Shown: positions 18,224 to 27,355, numbered from the stretch's first letter. The stretch is 64,000 bases of DNA from Paramesorhizobium deserti (GCF_001558695.1 NZ_LNTU01000001.1:806001-870000); one strand, 5' to 3'. The notes: a model not told the origin generated them from the sequence alone. Made by a program: numbers and translations.

Positions 18224-21025
18224 ATGAGCGCATCAGACTTGAAGCTTGAACAGATTGTCAGCGCGGAAAAGCTGCGCCGGAAGCTGGACCTGCTCACCAA
18301 ACAAGCGGATGCCGACGGCGCCAGCCATGCGGTGCGCGGACTGGTGCTGCAGACGCTGAAGGACACGCTGGCGCGCGGACGCGCGACCGCGGAAGCGATG
18401 CTGATGAAGGATGGCGGCGGCACGCGCTGCGCCACCCGCCTCTGTCACCTGATGGACGTCATCATCGAGACGCTCTACGATTTCGCCGCCACCACCGTCT
18501 ATCCCGTCACCAATCCGTCGACGGCCGAGCGGATGGCGATCCTCGCCGTCGGCGGCTATGGGCGCGGGGCGCTGGCACCGGGCTCCGATATCGATCTCCT
18601 GTTCCTCCTGCCCTACAAGCAGACGCCATGGGGCGAGCAGGTGGTCGAATATGTGCTCTATATGCTGTGGGACATGGGGCTGAAGGTCGGCCACGCCACG
18701 CGCAACGTCGACGAAACGATCCGCCTCTCGCGCGAGGACATGACCATCCGCACCGCCGTCCTGGAGGCGCGCTATCTCTGCGGCAACCACGAGCTCTTCG
18801 ATGAGATGGCCCGGCGCTTCGGCGAGGAAGTGGTCAAGGGCACGGCACCGCAATTCATCCAGGCCAAGCTCACCGAGCGCGACAACCGGCACCGCAAGAC
18901 CGGCGAAACGCGCTATCTGGTCGAACCGAATGTGAAGGAAGGCAAGGGCGGCCAGCGCGACCTGCATACGCTGTTCTGGATCGCCAAATATTTCTACCGC
19001 GTGCATACGAGCGAGGAGCTGGTGAAGGCGGGCGTCCTGTCCCGGGCCGAGTACAAGCTGTTCAACAAGGCCGAGGATTTCCTGTGGGCGGTGCGCTGCC
19101 ACATGCATTTTCTGACGGGCAAGGCCGAAGAGCGGCTCTCCTTCGACATCCAGCGCGATATCGCCGACCGGCTGGGCTATACGGCGCATCCGGGACAGCA
19201 CGGCGTCGAGCGCTTCATGAAGCACTATTTCCTCGTCGCCAAGGATGTGGGCGATTTGACGCGCATCATCTGCGCGGCGCTGGAGGAGGAACAGGCGAAG
19301 CACGTCCCCGGCTTCAACCGCATCTTTCTCACCTTCTCGCGACGCAAGCGCAAGCTGGCCGGCACGCAGGATTTCATCGTCGACAATCACCGCATCAACA
19401 TTGCCAACGACAATGTTTTCGAGCGCGATCCGGTCAACATTATCCGGCTCTTCCATCTCGCCGACAAAAACGGCGTGGAATTCCACCCGCAGGCTATGCA
19501 GCAGGTTACCCGCTCGCTGAAGCTGATCAACGCTGAGCTGCGCGAGAACCCGGAAGCCAACCGGCTGTTCCTGGACATCCTGACCTCGCCGCGCAATCCC
19601 GAGCTGATCCTCAGGCGGATGAATGAATCGGGTGTGCTCGGCCGCTTTATCCCCGATTTCGGCAAGATCGTCGCGATGATGCAGTTCAACATGTATCACC
19701 ACTATACGGTGGACGAGCATCTTCTGCGCTGCATCGCGGTCCTCTCGGAAATCGAGCATGGTGAGCTGGAGCGGGAGCATCCACTTTCCAACACGCTGAT
19801 GCCGGCGCTGAAGAAGGACCGCAATCTCCTCTATATAGCGCTGCTCCTGCACGACATCGCCAAGGGACGGCCGGAGGACCACTCCGACGCGGGCGCCAGG
19901 ATCGCGCGCAGGCTTTGCCCGCGTCTGGGCTTGAGCCCGGCCGAAACCGAGACTGTAGCCTGGCTGGTGCAGGAACATCTGACGATGAGCATGGTCGCGC
20001 AGTCACGCGATTTGAACGACCGCAAGACGATCGAGGATTTTGCCGCCGTCGTGCAGACGCTGGAGCGGCTGAAGCTGCTGCTCATCCTCACTGTCTGCGA
20101 CATCAAGGCGGTTGGCCCCGGCGTCTGGAATGGCTGGAAAGGCCAGCTCCTGCGCACGCTCTTTTATGAAACGGAGCTGTTGCTCACCGGCGGCTTCTCG
20201 GAAGTCTCGCGGCAGGACCGCTTCGAACATGCCCGCGGACAGCTTGCGACGGCGCTTTCCTCCTGGCCGCAGGCGGAGCGGGAAGCCTGTCTCAACCTGC
20301 ACTACCAGAACTATTTCCTCACCGTCAGCCTGGAAGACCAAGTGCGGCACGCGAAATTCATCCGCGATACGGATGCGGCGGGCAAGCCGCTTGCGACGAT
20401 GGTGCAGCCGCATGCCTTCGAGGCAGTGACCGAGATCACCGTGCTTTCGCCCGACCATCCGCGCCTGCTCTCGGTGATCGCGGGCGCCTGTGCCGGCGCC
20501 GGCGCCAATATCGTTGATGCGCAGATATTCACGACGAGCGACGGGCGGGCGCTTGATACCATCCTGATCAACCGCGAATTCGAGACGGACGATGACGAGA
20601 GAAGGCGGGCGGAGCGGATCGGAAAGCTGATCGAGGACGTTTTGTCCGGCCGTTCCTTCCTGCCCGACATGCTGGCGAAGCGCGCCAAGCCGAAGCGCGC
20701 GGCGAAGACCTTCCGCGTCGAGCCGCGCGTGGAGATCAACAACACGCTGTCGAACAAATTCACCGTCATCGAAGTGGAGGGGCTCGACCGGCCGGGCCTG
20801 TTGTCGGAGCTCACGGGCGTGATCTCCGATCTCTCGCTCGACATCGCCTCGGCGCATATCACCACCTTCGGTGAGAAAGTGATCGATGCTTTCTACGTTA
20901 CCGATCTGGTGGGCCACAAGGTTTCCAACCCCGCACGGCAGGGCAATATCCGGCGCAAGCTGCTGGCGCTCTTCGGCAGGGATGAGAGCCATGCGCGTTC
21001 CCGTGCGCATCAGGCTGCGGAATAG
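18224..21025 (+). CDS. glnD: Bifunctional PII uridylyltransferase/uridylyl-removing enzyme GlnD
   Basis: GlnD senses glutamine and sets the uridylylation state of PII proteins, the top of the nitrogen cascade. The 933-residue protein has the nucleotidyltransferase motif [19 protein letters not shown] (about 108-126), an HD hydrolase domain ([18 protein letters not shown]) and two C-terminal ACT domains ([21 protein letters not shown] and [20 protein letters not shown]) that bind glutamine. All catalytic motifs are intact. Together with RpoN at the left end of the window, two major nitrogen regulators lie within 20 kb, though not in one operon. A repeat-rich 352-bp gap follows. Confidence 0.97.
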   Translation: MSASDLKLEQIVSAEKLRRKLDLLTKQADADGASHAVRGLVLQTLKDTLARGRATAEAMLMKDGGGTRCATRLCHLMDVIIETLYDFAATTVYPVTNPSTAERMAILAVGGYGRGALAPGSDIDLLFLLPYKQTPWGEQVVEYVLYMLWDMGLKVGHATRNVDETIRLSREDMTIRTAVLEARYLCGNHELFDEMARRFGEEVVKGTAPQFIQAKLTERDNRHRKTGETRYLVEPNVKEGKGGQRDLHTLFWIAKYFYRVHTSEELVKAGVLSRAEYKLFNKAEDFLWAVRCHMHFLTGKAEERLSFDIQRDIADRLGYTAHPGQHGVERFMKHYFLVAKDVGDLTRIICAALEEEQAKHVPGFNRIFLTFSRRKRKLAGTQDFIVDNHRINIANDNVFERDPVNIIRLFHLADKNGVEFHPQAMQQVTRSLKLINAELRENPEANRLFLDILTSPRNPELILRRMNESGVLGRFIPDFGKIVAMMQFNMYHHYTVDEHLLRCIAVLSEIEHGELEREHPLSNTLMPALKKDRNLLYIALLLHDIAKGRPEDHSDAGARIARRLCPRLGLSPAETETVAWLVQEHLTMSMVAQSRDLNDRKTIEDFAAVVQTLERLKLLLILTVCDIKAVGPGVWNGWKGQLLRTLFYETELLLTGGFSEVSRQDRFEHARGQLATALSSWPQAEREACLNLHYQNYFLTVSLEDQVRHAKFIRDTDAAGKPLATMVQPHAFEAVTEITVLSPDHPRLLSVIAGACAGAGANIVDAQIFTTSDGRALDTILINREFETDDDERRRAERIGKLIEDVLSGRSFLPDMLAKRAKPKRAAKTFRVEPRVEINNTLSNKFTVIEVEGLDRPGLLSELTGVISDLSLDIASAHITTFGEKVIDAFYVTDLVGHKVSNPARQGNIRRKLLALFGRDESHARSRAHQAAE

Positions 21026-21058
21026 AATTGGTTCATGTTTGAATGGAATCGCTAGGCG

Positions 21059-21332
21059 CCCCCCTCTGCCCTGCCGGGCATCTTCCCGTCCTCCCGTCGT
21101 CATCCTCGGGCTTGACCCGAGGATCCACGGCAAGGGGGCGCTGGCCTTCCCGCTGCCTCAGCGCGTTCCAGCAGGCGCGAACTGCATTCGTTCTTGGAAC
21201 GATATCCCGCTCCGTGATTCACGATCCCGTCGCAGATGATAATATCGTTTCTGCCCCCTTTGCCGTGGATCCTCGGGTCAAGCCCGAGGATGACGACGGG
21301 AGGGAGGAGATGCCCGGCAGGGCAGAGGGGGG
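21059..21332. repeat. Large inverted repeat of RIME/Bru-RS-like palindromic units
   Basis: The glnD-murJ gap holds two arms of about 80 bp (21059-21139 and 21253-21332) that are nearly perfect reverse complements, separated by about 113 bp of unique sequence. Each arm combines CCCCTCTGCCCTGCCGGGCA with a palindromic CCTCGGGCTTGACCCGAGG and a shared end. The first unit recurs at 24535 and 38864. Units of this kind are widespread intergenic mosaic repeats in Rhizobiales (RIME, Bru-RS); assignment to a named family is from memory. No gene is seen in the gap. Confidence 0.8.
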
Positions 21333-21377
21333 TGCTGTCCCGCCAGCGTCTCCGCTTAAAAACAAAAAGATTGCATC

Positions 21378-22964
21378 ATGAGCCTCGTCAAAAAGTTCGC
21401 CACCGTCGCGTCGGGCACGCTGATGAGCCGCATCTTCGGCTTCACCCGCGAGATGCTGATGGCGGCAGCGCTCGGCACCGGACCGGTGGCCGACGCCTTC
21501 AACGCCGCATTCCGCTTTCCCAACACGTTCCGGCGGCTTTTCGCGGAAGGCGCGTTCAACTCCGCCTTCGTGCCGCTCTTCGCCAAGGAGATCGAGAAGG
21601 ACGGGCTTGACGGCGCTAGGCGCTTCTCCGAGGAAGTGTTCGGCGTTCTCTTCACGGTGCTGCTCTGCCTCACCATCGTCATGGAACTGTCGATGCCGTT
21701 CCTGGTGCGCTACGTGATCGCGCCCGGCTTTGCCGACGATCCGCAGAAGTTCGAGAGCACGGTCAAGCTCGCCGTCATCATGTTCCCCTATCTCGCCTGC
21801 ATGTCCCTTGCGGCGATGATGAGCGGCATGCTGAATTCCTTGCACCGTTATTTTGCCGCGGCAGTCGCGCCTGTTTTCCTCAATATCATCCTGATCGGCG
21901 TTCTTGCCTGGGCCTGGTATCGCGGCCATGACGCGATCAGCGTCGGCTATGGTCTCTCCTGGGGCGTGATGGCCGCGGGGCTGGTGCAGCTTGCCATCGT
22001 CTGGATCGCGGTGCGCAATGCCGGGATCGCGATCGGCTTCCGCCGTCCCCGGCTGACGGCCAATGTCAAGCGCCTGCTCGTCCTCGCCCTGCCTGCGGCG
22101 ATAACCGGCGGCATCACCCAGATCAACCTCCTGATCAACACCAATATCGCATCGGGCAAGGCCGGCGCGGTCTCTTCGCTCGTCTATGCCGACCGCGTCT
22201 ACCAACTGCCGCTCGGCGTCGTCGGTATCGCCGTCGCAACCGTGCTCCTGCCGGAACTCTCGCGGGCGCTGCGCTCCGGAAACCTGAAGGAAGCCGCCAA
22301 TCTGCAGAACCGCTCGGTCGAGTTCACGCTGTTCCTGACATTGCCGGCGGCGGCTGCCTTGCTCGTCATGTCGGAACCGATCGTGCGGCTCCTCTTCGAG
22401 CGCGGCCAGTTCTCGCCTGACGCCACGCGCGTCGTCGCCGACATCCTGGCGATCTATGGCCTGGGGCTGCCGGCTTTCGTGCTGATCAAGGCGTTCATCC
22501 CCGGCTTCTTCGCCCGCGAGGACACCCGGACGCCAATGGTCTTCGCCGGCATATCGGTTGCCGTCAACATCTCGCTCGCGCTGACGCTCTTTCCGATTTT
22601 CGCGGCAGCCGGCATCGCGACGGCGGAAATCGTCGCGGGATGGGTCAACGCCATCCTTCTGTTCTCGATGCTGGTCTGGCGCGGCCATTGGGGGAAAGAC
22701 ATTCCGCTCCTGACCCGCATTCCGCGCCTGATGCTGGCCTCCGCCATCATGGCGGCGGGCCTTTATTACGCAACGCTGTGGTTCGGCCATCTTCTGGCTA
22801 CCGGCGTTCCCCTGCTGGTACGGGCGACGACGCTGGGCTCACTCGTGATAGTGGGCATGGTGGTCTATTTCGCCCTCGCCTTCGGCCTCGGCGGCGCCAA
22901 TATCGGAATGATCCGGCGCAATCTGAAACGAGGCGCCAGCAAAACGCAGGATACAGCCGAGTGA
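21378..22964 (+). CDS. murJ: Lipid II flippase MurJ (MviN)
   Basis: An inner-membrane transporter of the MOP superfamily that flips lipid II for peptidoglycan synthesis. It has 528 residues and about 14 predicted membrane helices. Family signatures include TLMSRIFGFTREMLMAAALG near the N-terminus (the Arg residues line the cavity), AFNAAFRFPNTFRRLFAEGAF and VYQLPLGVVGIAVATVLLPELSR. It follows glnD on the same strand but the 352-bp repeat-rich gap argues for its own promoter. The stop overlaps the GTG start of the VOC gene. Confidence 0.96.
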   Translation: MSLVKKFATVASGTLMSRIFGFTREMLMAAALGTGPVADAFNAAFRFPNTFRRLFAEGAFNSAFVPLFAKEIEKDGLDGARRFSEEVFGVLFTVLLCLTIVMELSMPFLVRYVIAPGFADDPQKFESTVKLAVIMFPYLACMSLAAMMSGMLNSLHRYFAAAVAPVFLNIILIGVLAWAWYRGHDAISVGYGLSWGVMAAGLVQLAIVWIAVRNAGIAIGFRRPRLTANVKRLLVLALPAAITGGITQINLLINTNIASGKAGAVSSLVYADRVYQLPLGVVGIAVATVLLPELSRALRSGNLKEAANLQNRSVEFTLFLTLPAAAALLVMSEPIVRLLFERGQFSPDATRVVADILAIYGLGLPAFVLIKAFIPGFFAREDTRTPMVFAGISVAVNISLALTLFPIFAAAGIATAEIVAGWVNAILLFSMLVWRGHWGKDIPLLTRIPRLMLASAIMAAGLYYATLWFGHLLATGVPLLVRATTLGSLVIVGMVVYFALAFGLGGANIGMIRRNLKRGASKTQDTAE

Positions 22965-23353
22965 CACAGTCCATTGCTCTCGTTACGCTTGTAGTGCGTG
23001 ACTACGATGAGGCCACTGCCTGGTACACTGAAAAGCTCGGGTTTCAACTGGTCGAAGATACGGCGCTTGGGCATGACAAGCGTTGGGTCGTGGTGGAGCC
23101 GGTGGGTGGGGGAACAAGGCTCCTCCTTGCCAAAGCCAGCGGCAGCGAGCAGGAAGCGCATGTCGGCAACCAGACAGGCGGCCGGGTAGCTTTCTTCCTC
23201 AGCACCGAGGATTTCAACCGCGATCATGCATCCATGCAACAGGCCGGCGTTCACTTTCTCGAAGAGCCCCGGCACGAGAGATACGGGATTGTCGCGGTAT
23301 TCGAGGATCTCTACGGCAACAAATGGGATCTCATCGAATATGGCCACCGCTGA
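22961..23353 (+). CDS. VOC-family (glyoxalase/bleomycin resistance) protein, GTG start
   Basis: A 130-residue protein of the vicinal oxygen chelate superfamily with two beta-alpha-beta-beta-beta modules. It starts ALVTLVVRDYDEATAWYTEKLGF and ends EDLYGNKWDLIEY, where the C-terminal acidic residue is a usual metal ligand. The substrate is unknown; small VOC proteins include fosfomycin resistance enzymes, lyases and dioxygenases. Its GTG start overlaps the murJ stop in a GTGA, so it is translationally coupled to murJ, an unexpected partner. There is no ATG in the first 90 codons to compete. Confidence 0.85.
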   Translation: MTQSIALVTLVVRDYDEATAWYTEKLGFQLVEDTALGHDKRWVVVEPVGGGTRLLLAKASGSEQEAHVGNQTGGRVAFFLSTEDFNRDHASMQQAGVHFLEEPRHERYGIVAVFEDLYGNKWDLIEYGHR

Positions 23354-23455
23354 ACGGCCTCTTCACCAATTGCCGCTTGATCGGCGCGCAACGCTCTGCC
23401 AAAAGCGCCCCGAGATCAACCACCCGGCTCTCCACCAGCTTCAGGGATACTACCC

Positions 23456-24523
23456 ATGAACACATTCAAACCGCTCGTCTTCTCCGGCGTCCAGCCGACC
23501 GGAAATCTGCATCTCGGCAATTATCTGGGGGCGATCAAGCGCTGGGTGGACCTGCAGGACAGCCACGACTGCATCTATTGCGTGGTCGACATGCACGCCC
23601 TGACGGTGATGCCCGATCCCGCCGACCTGATGGTCTCGACGCGCGAGGTGACGGCGGCGTTCCTCGCCGCGGGCATCGACCCGAAGAAGCATATCGTCTT
23701 CAACCAGAGCCGCGTGCGCCAGCATGCCGAGCTTGCCTGGGTATTCAACTGCATTGCCCGCATGGGCTGGCTCAATCGCATGACGCAGTTCAAGGACAAG
23801 GCCGGCAAGGACCGCGAGAATGCGTCCGCCGGGCTGTTCGTCTATCCGAGCCTGATGGCCGCCGATATCCTCGTTTACCGGGCGACGCATGTGCCCGTCG
23901 GCGAGGACCAGAAACAGCATCTGGAGCTGACCCGCGACGTTGCGCAGAAATTCAACAACGACTATTCCGACCGGATCGCCTCGCTGGGCGTTGGTGTTGA
24001 AATGGCCGTCGGCGACGAGACCGTCTCCGGCTTCTTCCCGCTGGCCGAACCGCTGATCGGCGGGCCGGCGACACGGATCATGTCGTTGCGCGACGGCACG
24101 AAGAAGATGTCGAAATCCGATCCGTCCGACCTCTCGCGGATCAATCTGGTCGACGATGCCGACACGATCGCCAAGAAGATCCGCAAGGCGAAGACTGATC
24201 CGGAGGCTCTACCGTCAGACGTGGCAGGGCTCGCGAACCGGCCGGAGGCGGACAATCTGGTCGGCATCTTCGCCGCGCTCTCCGGCACCGACAGGGAAAC
24301 CGTCATCCGCGATTTCGGCGGCAGGCAGTTTTCGGATTTCAAGCCGGCGCTGGCCGATCTCGCCGTGGCGCGGCTTTCGCCGATCACCGACGAAATGCGC
24401 CGCATCTCAGCCGACGAGGCCTATGTCGATGCAGTCCTGAAAGATGGCGGCGAGCGCGCCGGCGTTCTGGCGGAAGAAACCATGCGCCACGTGCGCGACA
24501 TCATCGGCTTCCTGCAGGATTGA
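23456..24523 (+). CDS. trpS: Tryptophanyl-tRNA synthetase
   Basis: A class I aminoacyl-tRNA synthetase that charges tRNA-Trp. The 355-residue protein has the HIGH-type motif as HLGNYLGA (about 18-25) after SGVQPTGN, and the KMSKS loop in [12 protein letters not shown] (about 216-227). The length is normal. It stands 102 bp after the VOC gene; that gap shows nothing of note. A RIME-like repeat fragment follows its stop. Confidence 0.97.
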   Translation: MNTFKPLVFSGVQPTGNLHLGNYLGAIKRWVDLQDSHDCIYCVVDMHALTVMPDPADLMVSTREVTAAFLAAGIDPKKHIVFNQSRVRQHAELAWVFNCIARMGWLNRMTQFKDKAGKDRENASAGLFVYPSLMAADILVYRATHVPVGEDQKQHLELTRDVAQKFNNDYSDRIASLGVGVEMAVGDETVSGFFPLAEPLIGGPATRIMSLRDGTKKMSKSDPSDLSRINLVDDADTIAKKIRKAKTDPEALPSDVAGLANRPEADNLVGIFAALSGTDRETVIRDFGGRQFSDFKPALADLAVARLSPITDEMRRISADEAYVDAVLKDGGERAGVLAEETMRHVRDIIGFLQD

Positions 24524-24534
24524 TCATGAAATAA

Positions 24535-24580
24535 CCCCCCTCTGCCCTGCCGGGCATCTCCTCCACAAGGGGGGTGAGGA
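24535..24580. repeat. RIME-like palindromic repeat fragment
   Basis: A run of C is followed by CTCTGCCCTGCCGGGCATCT and, after a short spacer, CCACAAGGGGGG. This matches one end of the repeat at 21059 and of the one at 38864. It lies between trpS and the universal stress protein gene and may act as a transcript end. Confidence 0.75.
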
Positions 24581-24664
24581 CGAGCGATTCCTCCAAAGCA
24601 GGAACCGCTCCAATCCAAAAAACCCCATCTTGCAGGTTTCTCCACGCAATGACACATTGACGCC

Positions 24665-25156
24665 ATGGTTTCAAAACGTCTCAGCCGGGAAGCCGGACAC
24701 CGCCGCAAGTTCCTCGCCGTCATCGACGAGACGCCCGAATGCGATCGGGCGGTCGCCTATGCCTCGCGCCGCGCCAAGAACACCGGCGGCGTGCTGGTAC
24801 TTCTGTTCGTGATCGATTCGGCCGATTTCCAGCAGTTCCTGGGGGTCGGCGACATCATGCGCGCCGAAGCGGAAGAACGCGCTCAGGGGACGCTCAACAA
24901 ATATGCCGCCAAGGTGCGCGAGGAGCAGGGGCTGGAGCCGGAGCTCGTGGTGCGCGAGGGGCAGACGGCCGAGGAGATCCACAATCTCATCGACGAGGAT
25001 CAGGATATCGCCATCCTGGTGCTGGCGGCGGGGGCTGGCAAGGAAGGCCCGGGGCCGCTGGTGCAGTCGATCGCCGGACGCGGCGCAGGTTTCGCCGTTC
25101 CGGTCACCGTGGTGCCCTATAACCTCACCGACGAAGACATTGATGCCGTCGCGTAA
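24665..25156 (+). CDS. Universal stress protein, UspA family
   Basis: A 163-residue single Usp domain. The first strand FLAVIDETPECDRAVAYASRRA and the C-terminal part ILVLAAGAGKEGPGPLVQSIAGRGAGFAVPVTVVP are family-like; the ATP-binding G-x2-G-x9-G-(S/T) motif is only loosely matched (AGKEGPGPLVQS), so nucleotide binding is uncertain. It lies between trpS and the Nfu gene. No role beyond general stress tolerance can be assigned from sequence. Confidence 0.85.
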   Translation: MVSKRLSREAGHRRKFLAVIDETPECDRAVAYASRRAKNTGGVLVLLFVIDSADFQQFLGVGDIMRAEAEERAQGTLNKYAAKVREEQGLEPELVVREGQTAEEIHNLIDEDQDIAILVLAAGAGKEGPGPLVQSIAGRGAGFAVPVTVVPYNLTDEDIDAVA

Positions 25157-25196
25157 CGCTCTTATATAGGTCACGCAAACGTCACCGACGCCGGGC

Positions 25197-25240
25197 TTGA
25201 AGCGCCCGGGCGGCGAGCTTATTTTTAGAACAGTTCCAGG
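25197..25240 (+). promoter_or_regulatory. nfu promoter with ICE-box-like (Irr) sequence
   Basis: TTGAAG (25197-25202), a 17-bp spacer and TATTTT (25220-25225) form a reasonable promoter. Overlapping its -10 and probable start is TTTAGAA-CAG-TTCCAGG (25224-25240): the left half matches the ICE-box half TTTAGAA perfectly and the right half 4 of 7. ICE boxes bind Irr, the haem-responsive iron regulator of Rhizobiales, which would suit an Fe-S assembly gene. Confidence 0.4.
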
Positions 25241-25260
25241 AACCAGCGCGGGAGAACGCG

Positions 25261-25827
25261 ATGTTCATCCAGACCGAGACGACGCCCAATCCGGCGACCC
25301 TGAAATTCCTGCCGGGAAAGGTGGTCATGCCGGAAGGCACGGCGGATTTCCGTGATGCCGAGACTGCCGCAAGCACGTCGCCTCTTGCCGCCAAGCTCTT
25401 TGCCGTGCCCGGCGTCACGGGTGTGTTCTTCGGCTATGATTTCATCACCATCACCAAGGACGGCGCGGACTGGCAGCATTTGAAGCCTGCCATTCTCGGC
25501 ACCATCATGGAGCATTTCATGGCCGGCGCGCCGGTGATGTCAGTGCAGGAGAGCGCCGCTTCGGAGCATGGCGAGGGCGAGTTCTTCGACGAGGCGGATA
25601 TCGAGATCGTCGACACGATCAAGGAATTGCTGGAGACGCGCGTGCGCCCCGCCGTGGCACAGGACGGCGGCGACATCACCTTCCGCGGTTTCGAGAAGGG
25701 GACCGTCTACCTGCACATGAAGGGCGCCTGCTCCGGCTGCCCGTCCTCGACGGCGACGCTGAAGCACGGCATCCAGAACCTGCTGCGGCATTTCGTGCCG
25801 GAAGTGCAGCACGTCGAATCGGTCTGA
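25261..25827 (+). CDS. Nfu-type iron-sulfur cluster carrier (NifU family)
   Basis: A 188-residue Fe-S scaffold/carrier. The N-terminal Nfu_N domain (MFIQTETTPNPATLKFLPG) is followed by the C-terminal NifU-like domain with the cluster-binding C157-S-G-C160 in GACSGCPSSTATLKHGI. This two-domain form is the usual alphaproteobacterial Nfu and is similar to mitochondrial NFU1, delivering 4Fe-4S clusters to targets such as lipoate synthase and aconitase. It has a GGGAGAACG ribosome-binding site. It ends just before junction element B. Confidence 0.93.
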   Translation: MFIQTETTPNPATLKFLPGKVVMPEGTADFRDAETAASTSPLAAKLFAVPGVTGVFFGYDFITITKDGADWQHLKPAILGTIMEHFMAGAPVMSVQESAASEHGEGEFFDEADIEIVDTIKELLETRVRPAVAQDGGDITFRGFEKGTVYLHMKGACSGCPSSTATLKHGIQNLLRHFVPEVQHVESV

Positions 25828-25831
25828 TATT

Positions 25832-25908
25832 CAAGGGGAGTAGGGGAATAAGGGAGTATGTTTTGGCTCCCACATATTCCCCTACTCCCTTAATCCCCTA
25901 TTCCCTTA
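25832..25908. repeat. Convergent-junction hairpin element B (nfu/ldt)
   Basis: It starts 5 bp after the nfu stop with AAGGGGAGTAGGGGAATAAG and, across a short GGCTCC-containing loop, returns with the pyrimidine-rich arm. The arms pair imperfectly but over about 25 bp. On the minus strand the element provides the TAA stop of the L,D-transpeptidase gene (25906-25908). Same unit grammar as elements A, C and D. Confidence 0.78.
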
Positions 25909-26523
25909 CTTCACGATCACCTTCGCGCCGACCTCGACACGATTGTAGAGGTCCATGATGTCCTGGTTCAGGAGGCGGATGCAACCTGACGACATCGCCT
26001 TGCCGATCGACCACCATTCGGGCGTGCCGTGCAGGCGGTAGCCCGTGTCGCGGCCGCCCTTGTAGAGATAGAGAGCGCGGGCGCCCAGCGGGTTCTGCAG
26101 CCCCGGTCCCATGCCGCCGCGATAGACTGCCAGTTCCGGCCGGCGCCTGATCATCGGCTCGGGCGGCGTCCAGGTCGGCCATTCGCGCTTCATCGCGATG
26201 CGCGCCGTGCCCGACCATTCGAAGCCCTGCTTGCCGACGCCGATGCCATAGCGCATGGCCTTTCCGTCGGGCATGACGAAATAGAGGAATTTGTCCGTGG
26301 TATCGACGATAACCGTACCCGGCGCTTCCCGGGTTTCGTAACTCACGATCTGGCGGCGATACTGGGCAGGAACCTTGGCCACCGGAATGGCGGGAAGTTT
26401 ATAGCCCGCATCCGTCACTGAGGCATACGAAGCGGTGTGAACGGGTCCCCCGATCGTCGAGCAACCGGCAAGGGCGGTTGCGGCAACCACCCCGAACGCC
26501 ATCAGCAACGGCTTGATATTCAT
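25906..26523 (-). CDS. L,D-transpeptidase (YkuD family) lipoprotein
   Basis: YkuD enzymes form 3-3 cross-links in peptidoglycan or anchor outer-membrane proteins to it; in polar-growing Rhizobiales they are numerous. The 205-residue protein starts with a lipoprotein signal (ATALAGC, lipid Cys21). The catalytic centre is HGTPEWWSIGKAMSSGCIRL with nucleophile Cys181; the residue two before Cys is Ser where many family members have His (SHGC), a variant I believe is common in this subgroup. It lies alone on the minus strand. A perfect TTAA-N7-TTAA site lies about 77-91 bp upstream of its start, which points to CtrA control. Confidence 0.9.
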   Translation of the reverse strand: MNIKPLLMAFGVVAATALAGCSTIGGPVHTASYASVTDAGYKLPAIPVAKVPAQYRRQIVSYETREAPGTVIVDTTDKFLYFVMPDGKAMRYGIGVGKQGFEWSGTARIAMKREWPTWTPPEPMIRRRPELAVYRGGMGPGLQNPLGARALYLYKGGRDTGYRLHGTPEWWSIGKAMSSGCIRLLNQDIMDLYNRVEVGAKVIVK

Positions 26524-26599
26524 ATATTTTCCCTCGTCTGCAATGAATCCGACCCGGGCGAATCACCCTTCCGATGGCGATAATCTATGAGTTGTTTTC

Positions 26600-26614
26600 T
26601 TAACCGCTGATTAA
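26600..26614. promoter_or_regulatory. CtrA-type full site between ldt and mmcB
   Basis: TTAA (26600-26603), 7 bp, TTAA (26611-26614), with CC after each half. It lies in the 232-bp divergent region between the L,D-transpeptidase gene and mmcB and could serve either. An AATGCGA...TCGCATT hairpin (26619-26638) adjoins it. Confidence 0.55.
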
Positions 26615-26755
26615 CCGTAATGCGAGTTTTTTCGCATTTTCGCCTCTTTTGCAGGGAAACTGGCGCAGAAAAGCCACATTTTCAGTTGCCGCGAAACCCC
26701 GCCCGATTACGCTTGTGTCTGGACTGCCGTCCCCTTAATGACGCAGAATAAAGCC

Positions 26756-27253
26756 ATGCCGATCGTGAATCCCCACCAGACTCATCCGCTCGCCGACGGC
26801 CGCCAGTCGGAAAACGCCATGCTGGTCAGGCGCGGGGTGCAGCGCCTGTTCCTGGAAATGGGGCTGACCGTGGCGCCGGAGCTGCCGCTGGCTTCGGGCC
26901 GGCGCGCCGATCTCGTCGCGCTGACGAAGAGCGGCGATATCTGGATCGTCGAGATCAAATCCTCGATCGAGGACTGGAAGGCGGATCGCAAATGGCCGAT
27001 CTACCGGGCTCATTGCGACAGGCTGTTCTTCGCCACGCATCCAGGCGTGCCGCGCGAGATCTTTCCCGAGGATTGCGGCTTCATCCTCTCCGACGGCTAT
27101 GGCGCGGAAATCCTGCGCGAGGCGCCGGAGCACCGGCTGGCGGCGGCGACGCGCAAGGCGATGACACTGCGCTTCGCCCGAACCAGCGCGGCGCGGCTGA
27201 CCCTCGCGGAGCTGGCGGGTTTGGTGGTGCCGGAAGCGGATATAGGGGAGTAA
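26756..27253 (+). CDS. mmcB: MmcB-family DNA repair protein (PD-(D/E)xK-like)
   Basis: A 165-residue protein of the MmcB family, named for a mitomycin-C-inducible repair gene of Caulobacter. Residues 50-70 read RRADLVALTKSGDIWIVEIKSS: Asp52 and Glu66-Ile-Lys68 form the D...ExK core of PD-(D/E)xK nucleases. An upstream ATG at 26738 adds six residues; neither has a clear Shine-Dalgarno. I saw no GTTC-N7-GTTC LexA box upstream. The last residues (DIGE and stop) are encoded by junction element C, so the reading frame ends in repeat sequence. Confidence 0.88.
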   Translation: MPIVNPHQTHPLADGRQSENAMLVRRGVQRLFLEMGLTVAPELPLASGRRADLVALTKSGDIWIVEIKSSIEDWKADRKWPIYRAHCDRLFFATHPGVPREIFPEDCGFILSDGYGAEILREAPEHRLAAATRKAMTLRFARTSAARLTLAELAGLVVPEADIGE

Positions 27254-27355
27254 GGGAGTATGTTTTCCTGTTTATTCCTTGAAACGGCCTTTGCTCCGAA
27301 AAACGGGGCAATTGCCAAAACATACTCCCTATTCCCTTATTCCCCTACTCCCTTA
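27242..27355. repeat. Convergent-junction hairpin element C (mmcB/actR)
   Basis: Left arm ATAGGGGAGTAAGGGAGTAT (27242-27261, then GTTTT) and right arm starting AAAACATACTCCC (27318) and running to about 27355; at least 13 bp next to the loop are perfectly complementary. The loop is longer than in A and B (about 52 nt). The TAA of mmcB (27251-27253) lies inside the left arm and the TAA of actR (27353-27355) at the end of the right arm. Confidence 0.8.

Noticed and set aside
26640-26755. LexA (SOS) box upstream of mmcB
   Set aside because: No GTTC-N7-GTTC or close variant was found, so SOS control could not be supported despite the family name.
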